From: Dipylidium caninum
Lineage: Eukaryota; Platyhelminthes; Cestoda; Cyclophyllidea; Dipylidiidae
DNA: 64,000 nt
Direction of reading: 5' to 3'
Assembly (NCBI GenBank): GCA_017562135.1
Contig: QEYB01000922.1
Coordinates: 1 to 64,000 of the forward strand
Of this stretch, positions 24,603-37,600 are shown one piece after another. The stretch's first letter is position 1. Each line of letters starts with the position of its first letter. The notes under the pieces are model-generated. The model had not been told where the DNA came from. It saw only the letters and a program-made list of their open reading frames with translations, and ran no database searches. The position numbers and the translations under genes are program-made.

Positions 24603-27600
24603 ACAGACCGAGTGATTTCAAGCATTGCATACTTTCATCGCCTGCTACACTCAAAACACGTTTTAGTGCCTCAGATGACCGCGAGGACAGACAGACACGC
24701 TAGGCATTACTGTCCACGAGCCTCATGTCACCAATGTGGTCTCCACATCGACAACGGCGTGGTAGGCAGGGACACATCGAGACCAATTCGCAAGACTACC
24801 TCCCCTCCGTGGAGCTTTATTTCTTCTTCATTAGGCATCCATACTGTGTTCTGAGAACTTTAATCAAAACGCACTTCCGCATTCGCACCAACATGGTGAA
24901 TGGAGGGAGATCGTGAGAGATCAACAATGGCTGTAACTTCAGCGCCAGTCCTTATTGCTTTTGCCTTATGCCCTCCGTCCGCATGCATGTGAAACCGAAA
25001 TTCATATGTACACGGAGTAGTTTGTGAAACCCACCTCTGCAATCCACAATCTGCATAGTCTTCGACTCCGACAGATATTTACGTCAACAGTTGATTCTCG
25101 AACTCTCTGCGAATGAAACTTTCACGGCCACGTAATGCTCCTCAGTGTGTCGATTGTCAACGCCCAAACGTCTCGCATTCCACTTCAGCACTTGACGAAA
25201 AGCGACATTGGAGGTGGTATTTGTTGACAGTGAATTGGGACCAGACGTAGCACTCAAGTTACACACACTGAGATGCCTTCAGCTGTCCACTCACATGAGT
25301 TCCGCTTCGGTGATGAAGCAGAATGAAAGCGATTTTACCGAGTTCGCGTGGTCCTAGGCGACTGGGGCTTTACCGGTGCTCGATGTGGTTGTCACACGCG
25401 AGAGTGTTGCTTCAACGTGGGTGTCTGCTTAAAAGGATATAAGTGAACTTTATGTGGCATCAGTTGAGAATAGGTCCGCCCAAAGGAGTGGAAACAAAAT
25501 AGTCTCTTTTCCAGTCTCCAGCATCGGTGGTCTGCAGGTCTGACTGGCTAGGAACTGAGTGTCCAAGCAGAGTCAGTAATGCGGGTGGGTGAAATAAATG
25601 GCTATGCCAAATGAAATAACGTCGGTTTCTTAGACATTAACTAAGCAAGTCGAGGCGAAACAATGAGGCGGGTCTTCAACTGAGAGGAGATTAGCACGCC
25701 TACTCAGTGAGCGAAGACTGCGCAGAAGTGACCTAAGAAAGTCAGTTCAATGAGCTAGCAATACTACGAGACGCGCACTATGGTATTAACACGGAAGCGA
25801 AGCACTCATCTCTCCAACATTGCCACTAGTCCCCAGCACCTCTTCTTGTCTTTGGTGCAACTTCAGTGGAGGAAGCAAACCACGGTGGAGTGCATGACTG
25901 CGAGAGTTGACTGCGTGACTCAGGCTCACAGTGAAGAGCCAGATCGGTGGACAAGTGTCGGACAACTGTTACATGAAAGTTACACATTGTGCTGGCACCC
26001 GGTCCTGCAACGTCTAACAATTATAACACTTTCCTCGACAAACGATTTACCATAGGTGAGGCAATACAAATACAATTACGACAAACGTAAATCACCGAAG
26101 AAAAATGCTCACTGTGCAAGGTCTTATTATCCGCCGACAATAGAGAGAGATTAGGCGTCTGCACATAGGCCTGAATGAGTTAAAACTCAGTCCAATATGA
26201 GCTTGGTTAACACACGTAAGTGGAAACGAAGGAAGGCTTCACTCCGACCACATTATCTGCGTCTTCTTCGTTGCCGGAGCAAAGAACCAGACAATGACAG
26301 GAAGAAATGACTGAATACCTCGAGTTGATGACACCGCTATGTGGGACAGCTGCGCAGATGTGTAATTTTGCGGTTGAGACCGCAGAATGCTCGCCCAACT
26401 TACTGGGCGTATCCGGTCAAGCGAGAGGTTTAGGGCGAACAGAGGTGTACCAAGCTCTTTCACCTCACAGTCACCACACTCCCCCCACATATTGGTTCAC
26501 AGGAGACGGAAGAATAAATGTCAACTCTGGAAGGGCGTAAGACAATTAGAAGGCTTGTCACCACGGTAAAGGAGGAGGAGAAGAAGAAAAGAAGCACCAT
26601 CTTGATTTTGCATAGTGAGGCAGAATATGAGATGTAAGCTGGGCGAATGAAGAGAGATTTGTGAGTTGCAGTTGAAACGCTAATGCATCTTTCCAAACCT
26701 TCCGCCTATGCAAGTCAACTGACTAAAATGACGCTAACATTACCGATACCATCAGCTTGCCAACGTCCTGTTGCTTCTACTTTGCCTGATGCCATCGCTG
26801 AGAAGTTTCCTCATCTCTACCAGTGTCGAGTCGAGATGTCTACTCTGGGGAGGAGTAGAGATTACCTAGCACATTTCGCTTCTAGTCGTATTGAAAGTAA
26901 ATTGATGACCTTGAGATAAGTACTTCGGTGTCTCGCCACATTTGCATCACCCTTCATTTCAGAATTATGCAGAATTCACTTAGGCGTTCCATGGTTCATT
27001 CTACTCAGTCTCACCTAGTAAGGTCTATTTGAAGGCCGGTCACGCAATGTGACGTGATCTCTGTGAAGCGGTGGGACAAATGCGTGAGCATCAGGCCAAC
27101 TAGACGAATGCCTCTCACACGAAATCTCTATTCCGTCCGAGAGTAGACGTCTCAACTGGAGACCGGTAGGAAGGAGGAAAATTCTGAGCAATGCAATTAA
27201 GTGGAGTGAAAGCATCATGGGAATGGTGAGTGTCAATTGTTAGGAGGCCGATGGCTCCAGGCAATGCCCCCGTCGTCCACATCCACTTGACATTCTTGGT
27301 TGCAAGTTAGAGTATTCGCGTGAGCGGTTGGAAGACAACTTTCTGTCTGGAGGACATTTACACTGCGTGAAGCACATAATCTTCCAGGTTGTATAAAGAG
27401 AGGATGGACCTGCTTTTCGAAGCGATCTACCAGATCCCGCAAAGGTTTGCCTTCTTCATGTCTTACACCTTGTGCAAGTTGAGTTTCAATCTCCCATTCA
27501 CAGTTGAGCAGAATGTGAGTATAGTGTAGCGATTGTTGAGTGGTAGAGATGACCACCATCCTCTTCACTTTGCTCTTCTCCTACACCGAGCATTAACCTG

Positions 27601-28014
27601 AAGTGTGGCATTGACGTCTAAATGACAGCCGGGAGAGAAATTTGCCGAAACAGCGTTCTTGCCCGCTGTCTACCCTATGTCAACCCATTCTGTATTCACC
27701 TCTTGCGATCATGCCCTCCTACCTCGTTTGTTTCTATCATTAAATAGTTGAGGTGAGAAAAGATGCACTTCTCACGATTTTATTTCGAGCACGTGCAAGG
27801 CACATGGATACCCTCCCTGTGGCAACTTCACACACCATATTTCTGTGCCTTCAGCACACACTCCCCTCCCCTCCACCACCTCGAACACTGGGAAGTCGTC
27901 AGCGTGGTGGACTCGACACCACCGAGGGTTGAGTTTCGTCTCTTACTCATGTTAATCGCAACGATATGTATAGTGTCCTACTGCACAGATTAGTCCTCAA
28001 TGTAATCATACGTT

Positions 28015-28450
28015 TGTCTGCCATTTGGCGAGGGATTGAGGTTGTGCCTGGAGGCAGAAGGAATGCAACAGTTCGTCATCGCGCGTGGGAGCAAAGTGGA
28101 GAGGAAAGACAAAATACCTGTTCTTCGATACCCAATGTAACCCTCGTCCTTCCGCCGTGCTGAAACTCCTCTCCCTCTGCCAGTCCCATGATGTCTGTTC
28201 CCGAACGAGTGCTCCATGTCACTTTCATGCCACCATCAAGTCTCCCGCCCTCCTTTGTCTATCATGTCTCCGCTCACACCACGCCAATTACAAGGAAAAT
28301 AAGCTTACAAGCTGGTTGCATCTGTAGGAGAGATTTGCCTTCCCGCTTCGAGAAAAAAATTAAGGTTCAAACCCTTTTAATTTCGTGCGGTTTGGGAAAA
28401 CGTGATCGCGCAACTCCTCACTAACGCATACTGCTTCATTTCTTCAAATC
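28015..28450. repeat. Segment present in copies B and C, absent from copy A
   Basis: About 430 bases lie between 'aatcatacgttt' and 'gcaagatcaa'. Copy A has a different piece of about 65 bases there. On the minus strand there is an exon-like frame (around 28,217-28,110) followed by a GT and, some 60 bases on, an AG. The frames do not lead to a recognisable protein, and they differ in copy C. Confidence 0.6.
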
Positions 28451-30200
28451 GCAAGATCAAAGGTGCGAGAATCCCTGCTCATCTTATTCAACAACAGGGG
28501 AGTTAGTTGGAGGCATTAAACGCCACTGCACGATGCCCGCATGCATCAGTCACCGCGACCACAAGTAGACGATTCTGAGATAGAGTGAGGTGAGAGGAGG
28601 CGAGTGATTGTCAACGCGGATAACTGATCCATCGGGCTTGCGTTGACTCGTGGTGTATGCGATGAGTGAGATTCACGTCGACTCCGTCAAATCAACTCAT
28701 TTTCAACTCCACTTCACCACACCTTACACGACCTCACGTCATACGCACCAGTCCGCAGCCCAGTCCACGACAGTCGTCGAGCACGACACTGTCCCCGTTC
28801 GACTTCACGTGTCTTATCGTGTTCAACTGAATGATTAGCGCAAAAGCGGTAGTAGCATGATCATTGGACAAGGGTAAGTCAACCGTACTGAGGAGAAAGT
28901 AACTCACTCTCCACTCTCCTCAAACTCGCCGACGAGGCCGTGCTCTCTTTCGTCCAGACGCGAGTGAGACGCCTAGTCTCATTTCCCCATGGCTTATCGG
29001 TTTAACAAGCCGAGGTTCTCGCGTTACCTCCAGAAAGTCCACTTAACAACACCGACGGTTAGGTAACTTCTCGTGTCCCAACAAATCGCAGCTCACAGGA
29101 GTGGTTTGTAAACAGCTTCACCACTTACGCCACCTTGACCAATGCTATCCTTAGGTTGGTAAACGAGCCTGCTGGGCCTGTGACATTACGTGCGCTGTCG
29201 TAACTTCAAGGTGGAATGAGTAGGAAGTGGCAAGTAGTCTGGAAACACCAAATTGTTTGTCGCGTATAACCGAGTGGTGGAATGATGAGTGTAGAAGGTG
29301 ATCAGATGGACGCGCAGCTATCAATTCGTGTAACGGCATGAAAGCATGCATGTGGCTCGTGGTAGACGTCGGCCTAGGGCTTGGGCTACTTCGCCATGCA
29401 TAACCGATTCAGCCTGACCTGCGATCCGTCACTTTTCTTAACTCCAACTTCCCCAACACCATTTAGCACATTTGGCGAAACTTCAAATCTGCCCATCTGC
29501 ATCCCATATACACGTCCTCCGACTGCCCTTGCCTTTCATCCCACAGAGCTTCTACTTCCACCCATTTGGCTCTATCTCCTTTCATTCATTACTTCACTCA
29601 TTCTACTCACTCCCACTGAGTAACACTACTTTGAATGCAGACACCTCTTGTTTATTTCGTGCCACACTGTTTACTTGCCCCTCCTCACCTGAGCCTCATG
29701 CGATCTTATTCGTTTAATCTCTACCTACTTTGGTGCAACAAGTGCCTTCTACGTACAATTGGTTCTGAATGCTCACCCACAACTCACCTTACTTGCCCAC
29801 GAGACATGTTACCGATTGGCCTCCGTCATCCGCCAAGGCGAGCAGAATCTATGGGTCGCCTATTGAATAAAGGAGTGGGAGAGAAGCCAAATAGATGGAA
29901 TTAGATGTCTTCCCGGGTGACTAGTAAGGGTTATCTGTGTGGTCGTTAATTGGGATGAAGGAGGGTATGGAAGATGGACCACAGCGACATGTTATTTGGG
30001 AGGCCTGATAAATTGAGCTTTGACAGGCGTAGGAAGGTAGGTGGCGAGGGTGGACGAAAGGAGGATTGAAGTGTTACTCACCTTGAATTCGCCGTAGCAC
30101 GTAGAATCAATGGAGCTGGACACGTAAGTTCTGCCTGAGAGGAGGCCGAATGGCAGGTAACAGTAGTGACATCTAAAAAAATTTACACCTATCACACTGA

Positions 30201-30822
30201 AATGGCTACTATTGATTCACTCTCAATCCGCACACTCCTTCTTCGTTTCATCTACTTGAGCGTCCACCACTGTATTATCTGGGATGCGATGTTCCTCTGA
30301 ACATATGAAAAGTGGCGTGCCACTGGCCAGGAAGTCCTCATCTCCTTCCTTCTCGTCCTCGTCCTCTATTCCGCCTCTCCCTTCTAATGTCCACTCTCGT
30401 CACCGACTTCCTCATCCACATCCCAGAGTGCAGCTACCACACGCACATTTGCACGATGAGGCAGATTCAAAATATTCATCTACATAGCCCACCAACCCGC
30501 CCGCATTTGCCAGCCGGTGGAGACAAATAGAAGGGAGAATGTGCGACTTTCCTGAGCAAGTGGTTGAAGTGGTGTCTTCTATGGAAGATGTTACATCGAA
30601 GAACGAACTTCCACGCAGCATCCAGTGGCAAGTGGACATGGTGAGATGGAGGAAATTATCAGGCTCTCGATAGCGAACGACCGCGACTGCTTGCCAATCC
30701 CCGTTAGTGATAACTTGGGAGAGGATAAGCGAGTGTTGCAGTCTTTCTCCGCACATAGGTAACACTGTGCCATATTCCGGCTAATCTGAAAAATGGCAAC
30801 TGGTGATTCACTCTCAATCCGC
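30201..30822. repeat. Segment of about 590 bases bounded by 31-base direct repeats
   Basis: The direct repeats at 30,201-30,231 and 30,791-30,822 share 'gattcactctcaatccgc' and the preceding 'aaatggc'. The inverted arm has both as well (near 57,636-57,660 and 58,243-58,275). The segment could be an insertion with long flanking repeats or the product of unequal exchange. No coding domain is recognised. A minus-strand frame beginning at the right repeat contains a short Cys-rich run (CYLC ... DC). Confidence 0.6.
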
Positions 30823-33800
30823 GGCCACGGGACTAAATGGAGGGGACCAACTCACGCCTAACTACTTCCTCATTAAATTTTTGCTGTAGGATAAGCTTGT
30901 GAGCTGAGGACCATGGAGAATTCCACAACACAGATCCGTACATGCAGACGAGTAATACGACCATGGCACCAGCGCGGTCAGCATTGTGAGGAATACGGAG
31001 AGCAAGTCCCCATCAACTCGTAAAGATGCGCACGCTGCCCGTGTCGAGTAGCCGGCAGTTGAGACATGTGCCGAGGCGATTTCCACGTGTGAACACATTG
31101 GGGGATTGGTTGATGTCGCGTGAATCGCGGCTGCCCCCGTTTTGTCATTGCCCGGGTCACACTGCCACGACGTGGGCAAACACTTTCACTTGTCAGAGCT
31201 GCTTTCTGGTCAGCTGAGAGAGAGGAGGACAGGCGGAGAGGATGAAATAACGATCTTCCTCTGGATCAGAATAACAAATAAATTAAGTCAGGAAGCAAAA
31301 ATTGGGGATTGGCAAGTTTCTCAACACCTCAATTAGACCGCATTTGGAGGGCATTTTGATAATAGACCTTTTAACTACTCAGTCTGCTGCCATGTAGCTG
31401 GTATGTACTGAATTGGACGAATTATCTGGTGGAGGACAAAGTGAAGTAACTTTTAATTGGAGTCAAAAGGGAACATTTTGCTCATATTCACAAATCCCTC
31501 CTCTTCCGGAGTGTCAAAAGTTACATGGCACACATCCTCATTGAAATAGCCACTTCTTCTCATACATCTTAAACTTCATTTTCCACCACAGGGAAAATTG
31601 AAACGAGAAGTATGAAAGGATGAGGATGCGAACACTGTAAACACTATTTGACAGCGAGACGAGAGGTGAAGAGTGAATGAGGAGAGGAGGCGCCAGACAA
31701 ACTTGAAGCAATGTGAGGAGGTTGATGATAAATGTCATGATTACAGCGAGGTCTTCTCCTTTGCGAACTTGACTCCAATCTCTTCCGATGATGAGGCGCG
31801 ACATACGAAACCTTACAATGGATTACTACGGAATCGTTAAAAATACACGCACTGCAGTCAAACCCCGTTGTTTGAGATGAGGTTAGGTAAATTGGCTGGA
31901 CAGCAAGTCACGAGACAGGAAATGGCGGACCTATACGCGGCACTGCATGCTCCGGTCTAAGAAACATCGTTTTCTACAGTGTACATGAGATAAGAGGACA
32001 TAGCCTCGACACGCTCTATCTTCCAAACAGGGACAAGTTCATATTTGAGGGAGTTTGAAGGATGGAATATGAGGCGATATGACTGCTCCTCTTCAATACA
32101 CCTCTTTTCTCAACAGGCAACGTTACTTAAAAGGAGTCGAATATTAGGTGGGAAAATATGGAACGCGCGTTAAATATTGGTAGAAAACACGTGATACAAT
32201 TTTTGCATTATTTATGAGATTCCAGCGGAGTAATTTCCATCGGAATCTACGACTTTCAGCCGATTATGGGGTAGGCCAAGTGTGATTCTTGAGAAAACCT
32301 TATTTGACGTTAATAAACGTTTCGGCGTCTAGTGTAATGTTGTTCTGGAAATGAAATTTTCTTTCACCTGAAAATAATTCATGATTACGTGAAGAGAAAT
32401 AATCAATTGACAGGTGAAATATCGAGTGAATGTAGAGGATGTGGTGAAATCCCATAATGTAGATAAGTTGGAGCAAATGACTGACGCCGTGTCCCCGTTT
32501 TGTTGCACATGTTTCTATCAGTTCCCGATTCATATCCGGGCAATTTCTGACGTGTACTATGTCTGCACTCTGCTTCGTCATAGAATGACATTTGCGGCAT
32601 TGACATAGACGTGGAGGAGTATGCACGTAGGGCTTACGGTCAAAAATTTCAGGGTTATAAGCACTAGAGTGGTGCACTTCCGCCTCGAAACTTCACCTAA
32701 ATCCGAAGTATATGCGTCTTTTCTCAACCTCACCGCCATCGCCGTCACTGTTGTCATCATTAATCCTGCGCACACACCAGCCCCGTCATTATGGGATTAA
32801 TACCTCGACACTTCTGTGTCGTCCCCATACTTCCAAGAGAAGAGGAGAGGAGCGTAGACGATGTGAGTCGGAGGTGAGGGTGAATGAGGTGAACACAGAA
32901 TTTCTTCTTCTAACTGCACTGCCGAAAGTAGCCAAAGGTTGGAGGCCATTCATTTGTGTAACAGCCTGAGTGCACGAGTGTGGCCCACTTCCCACGCCGG
33001 CCATGGGGTTGAGCTACTTCTTCAACACTCCATCCCTATAGGGTCACTCCCAACAAATCTAGCCCTGCGTGATTCTCCTCTATGCCCGACCCAAGCTCTG
33101 ACATCATTCTTAACACCCCTACTACACACACTTCGGCGTTTATTTCTGCCGCGTTCAGTGCCTTCATCCATTTCTTCTTCATGCATAAGATGGACAAAGG
33201 AATCCACTTATACCACGAAGATAAATGCTGGCTCGACGTGGTGCGAATGATTACCAGAGGCTTTGCCGCAGCGGCTGCATAAGATGAATCTTTCGGCACA
33301 TTGCACGTGTTGCAAAGGAGCCACAACATACCCATTCCCAAAATTTACTTATTTAACTCTTCTTAACGTCAGTCACGGATCATTCTGATTCCACACGTTC
33401 GGTAGTGGAAAAGTAAAGGGTGTTCTCTCAATCAACGACAAGCAACGTAAGACTGCCGTTGCTTGTTAGTTCAGACAACACAGTTAAGGCACCATCTCCC
33501 TCACACTCGTGTCAGCGCGGGTGCACTTCAGCGTGCCAATATTCTGAGTGACCTTCGTCCCCTCACTTCTTCCCTCCTTCGTCCCACCCGCTTTTATCTC
33601 ATCACCCAGACTCACTAATTGAGACCGCCCACGTTACGTGTCGTTGGCGCCCACTTTGCATCTCCATCTGCCTCCCCTCACAAACGCTCCACAGACTACC
33701 TTGTGCTTTGATTCACCAGAGATTCCAATTTCCGTTCATTCAAATGTATTACTTAATCTACCCCAGTAAGACATATTTGAAGGCGAGGCACGCGATGTAA

Positions 33801-33883
33801 TGTTCATTTTGAAATTCCACCTAATTTGCCGTCTGTCATGAGTTTCACTATTTTCCCCTCCTTCTCAGCTCTCCTAACGCAGG

Positions 33884-34062
33884 TCATGGTGGTTTTGCTG
33901 ACGCACCCAATGCCACGTCAGCAATTGGAAGGCCTCGATGCGCATTGGTTTATCAGTATCGACAAGCTGGTGACAAATCGCGAGACCACGCATGCGATCA
34001 ATGAAAGGTGGAGAGCGGGGGGGGGAGGGTGAGAAGCGTGTTGTGCCCTTGTCAAAATAGTG
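33884..34062. repeat. Inverted repeat, left member
   Basis: This is the reverse complement of 35,541-35,720 over about 180 bases, including a run of nine to ten G/C. A third copy of the unit is at 14,341-14,500, and further copies are at 39,625-39,810 and 54,370-54,550. It is the likely recombination site for the flipped arrangement at 39,147-40,270. Confidence 0.85.
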
Positions 34063-35540
34063 TTGTGGTGTGTGTTAAGAAGGGTCAGGCAATACTTAGT
34101 GCGTTCGCGATGTCAAGAGACCTACAACTGCATCGCCCAGAGGTGAATTCTGTTCTGATCGCCTCGTCCGTGTTTCCTTGGTCACTGGGGAAGATATCGT
34201 CGCTTTATTGCAATTCCGCTCGTTTTTTACAAAGAGTGATCGTCACATCTCATTCACTGCCACTTAACTCGCACATACATCAGCCGGCCTTGATGCCACA
34301 TAGTTCAGCATTTATGAGGCTGTGTTCGGAGGTGGGCAAATGCACACAGATGGTTACTCATCTATGGCCATTACAGCATTAAGGGTAGAAGCGTGACGAG
34401 TGTCGGGGAAGAGAATGGCGACTGCGAGTTAATGAGAAAAGTGAGGGGAAGAGGTGAAGGTGAGAGTAGTGCAGATGCGGTAGACGAGGCTTCGCAACCT
34501 GCGATTGACGCAGTGACGGATTTACCAATCTGTTGATGTGTGGTCTGGCATGATGGCTAGCCAGAATCAAGGTGGCTGAAGTTATTACGCAGACACTGCT
34601 ACAAGGACATCAGTGAAATATGAGAATTAGATACTATGAGGAGGTGGAGGCGACCGCTGCTGACATGATTGTCACACAATCTACATGTAAACGCTTAGGT
34701 TTCATGGCGATGACCAACTCACAGGCGTAGGAGAGGGACATTATAGGGGAGAAGGGGGTGTTTGGAGTGAGGGAGTTAAGAGGTAATTAGGCGGAGAATC
34801 ATCATTTCGCAGTATCATGCTCATATCCGCCCAGTTTCAACTAGACGTCCCGCAGTGGTAACGCAGGAGACTCGACTGAATCAAACTTTTGTTGAATAAT
34901 ATGGTGTACAAGTGGCAACAACCTAGCAGCATCTGCTTGAAGCCTTCATTCAAATGTTATTCACACGTAGGAGCACGTTGAATGGTATGCCCTAACCCTT
35001 ACGCTTTTACAACTAAAACTTGACTGATGTAGGTTCCTCTCTCACAAGTCTACGTTGGGCTGTTCGGTGGCAAGGCGGTCAGCAGTGCAGATCACACTAG
35101 ACAGATGGAGGGTGTACCACGTGCACAAGTGGTGCGCAGACGAATTTCGCGTACATGGAATAGCGAGGGAGGTAAGTGAAGGAAGGATTGGAGTGAAGAT
35201 GAGTACAGCAGATCTTCAACAATTCAGTCAACGTCGGGTAGAGGGTGGAATCGCTAAAACCAAGATGATAGAAAATTAGGAAGGAACCGGAGTTTCTCTC
35301 GGTGGCTGAGGGATTTGGCATCGTCATCAAACTGTCCTCTCCCCCTCTCTTGCCTCCACATTCAGGCTCGTCACCCTCACTCTCACCCTCAACCTCACTC
35401 TCGCCCCTGCCACCTTGCCCCTTGCCCCCTTGCCCCCTTCCCAATCTCTAATCTCTTCAATACCTACTGCTATATGACATACACTTCACTCTGATCGCCA
35501 CCACTACTGTGTGTGTGGCCACACCCTCTGATTGGACTCT

Positions 35541-35720
35541 CACTATTTTGACAAGGGCACAACACGCTTCTCACCCTCCCCCCCCCGCTCTCCACCTTTC
35601 ATTGATCGCATGCGTGGTCTCGCGATTTGTCACCAGCTTGTCGATACCGATAAACCAATGCGCATCGAGGCCTTCCAACTGCTGACGTGGCATTGTGTAC
35701 GTCAGCAGAAACACCATGAC
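35541..35720. repeat. Inverted repeat, right member
   Basis: Partner of 33,884-34,062, with about 1.5 kb between them. The outer ends diverge gradually, while the core around the C run and 'ttgatcgcatgcgtgg' is nearly identical. Confidence 0.85.
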
Positions 35721-35964
35721 CGAGCGCCACTATCACACATCAGAGCGGATAGAAATGGATGAGAGGGAAAATGGCTCCCTCCAGATTGGTGAGTCCTACA
35801 TTCCCCTTTGACGACATCATTATATCGCTTAAAGCCTACCACCCCCTCAGTGCATATGCCAAATTCAGACTTATGATAATCGGTGATGAATCCGTGCAAC
35901 GTTTGACTCCAAAGGCCTCTCCACTTGACAACTCAGCTTATATCATCTTCCTTTACCTCAACAG

Positions 35965-37242
35965 AGAGCACGGCGGCGAGTGATATGTCTAACGAGTGTG
36001 ATGTGGTCCACGATGCCGAGCGCATCCTCTACATATGTCCCACATGCACGTATACTACATTCAACAGGGGAGAAATATGACAGGCACGTGGGTAATTGCA
36101 TGGAGAGTGAGTGCAGAGTGGAGGACAACAGCAGCATAAGCGAGGAGAGAAAGGACTCGAAGCAGGGAAAGAGGCGAGATGGAGGGGAGAAGAACTGGAA
36201 GAGACACCAGTGCCCCTTATGTCGGCGACGTTACAGTCGGAAGGCGGATGCGAAGAAACACATAAGGGTTGCACATCCACAACTTGGGAGCACATGTCCG
36301 CTCACCATGAGCCTCGAGGAAGCGCAAGCCTCATTTGAAGTCTATTTGGAGGAGAGGAATGAACGCCGTCGCAGTGCAGTTGGGGAGAGTTGCATTAGAC
36401 CCTACATGTGCTCCATTTGTGGTTACAGGTGAGTGCAGACCGTTGTCCAGTTCGTGTGGCAAATTCCATAGCCCATGTTCGAACGCGCTGTCTGTCTTCC
36501 ACTATCGTTCATGCTCTTTCAGGAGCAACTGGATGTGCGATGTTAGGAAACACTTGCGTAACCTAAAAGCGGATAAAGGCGTAGTCGTGCAGTTGAGCAC
36601 GGAAGACGCGGTCTCCTCCATCCACGAGTACTTGGCGCAGCGAGGCGAGCGACGAAGGAGCCACCAAATGAGATTGCATCAATGGGACGGGAGCGTTGAG
36701 AAGGTAAATGACATGTGCGCTTCAAAGAGTTAGTTCTGTTCTAACATGGGCTGAGGTCCGGTCCAATTGTCTGTACCTCAATCACCTGGCCATTGTGGAA
36801 GCAGTCGATGCTGCCGCGGTTGGTATCGTCACCAATTTCAAGCTGCATCACTGAATCCCCCTGGAGGTTCACTGACTGGTCAATGCGAGTGGATGCAAAG
36901 CATTGTCAGAGTAGACGTCTCTTTGTTCTCACTTTTGTGTCTTAACCCAGACCATGCTACTCGTAACCTTGATTCCTTCACACCGCTTACAGCCGAATAA
37001 GGTCAAACCTAGCGTGCGGAGAGTGAAATGAGTTCATGTATAAGCTGTTCTCAGTAACCGTTTCATCCAAATATGCTTTCGTGTTGCAGATGACCGAGAG
37101 GAGAGAATCTCCACCTATTCCTGTGGCGCAGCATCAATACAGCAAGCAGGTGTCCACATCGTCAATTGCACGCCAGTCACAGATGTCAAGGCGATGTCGC
37201 AAGAATCCTGCACCACGGCGCATCGTCTTTCCTTCCTTCTAA
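35965..37242 (+). CDS. C2H2/C2HC zinc-finger protein gene (3' part), frame broken once
   Basis: The exons read as 35,965-36,428, 36,523-36,703 and 37,090-37,242 (stop), with GT-AG introns of 94 and 386 bases. The phases fit: AG|G rejoins at 36,428/36,523, and phase 0 follows at 36,703/37,090. An AG at 35,963-35,964 suggests an earlier exon; an ATG at 35,985 is also possible. Finger 1 is C-x2-C-x12-H-x3-C (CPTC ... HVGNC). Finger 2 is C-x2-C-x12-H-x4-H (CPLC ... HIRVAH). Finger 3 (CSIC ... RKH) is split by the first intron and lacks its second His. The tail is basic and rich in Arg/Ser. One extra base at about 36,071-36,075, compared with the copy at 14,745, shifts the frame inside finger 1; this could be a sequencing error or a real lesion. 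A role in nucleic-acid binding is inferred from the fingers only. Confidence 0.6.
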
Positions 37243-37600
37243 TGTCCATACTTCCTTTATCGCCAAACCTCTCCCAAAATGCACATTCATATCCTAGCCG
37301 CAAATGAATGCACTTGGGAGATTTACTGTGCGTTGCGTTGCAGCAACTTTGTTGTTCCTCTGTTAGTCTCACTTTCCTCTTCCTCCCTTGTTCTCTGTCC
37401 CCACCTCCCACTCTCCCCTTTCTCAGTGACCGACTTGGTTTTGTAACAGTTTATTTGAGGCAATATAGTTATTTTCTGCCTGTCCAAGGGCAGGACCTCC
37501 TGTCAAAGCACTCCGTCCACATGCACACACGCGTATCTCCCTGACGCAGCAGTGATGTGCGGTTTGCGCAATTTTAGCACATTTTCATGTCATGAGGTGG
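37243..37600. other. Downstream flank of the zinc-finger gene
   Basis: It has a pyrimidine-rich stretch (37,360-37,425) and no further exon that could be phased. No clear poly(A) signal was identified. Nothing else is seen. Confidence 0.4.

Larger units (their letters stand above)
24602..35162. repeat. Left arm of the large palindrome
   Basis: The reverse complement of this whole stretch, in unbroken order, occupies 53,278-64,000. Checks along its length: 24,602 against 64,000; 28,015-28,450 against about 60,080-60,490; 30,600-31,180 against 57,200-58,070; 32,300-32,600 against 55,860-56,150; 33,400-34,060 against 54,370-55,030; 35,040-35,162 against 53,278-53,400. It includes 24,602-29,905, shared also with copy A, and 29,906-35,162, which copy A lacks. 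No intact gene is recognised inside. Confidence 0.9.
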
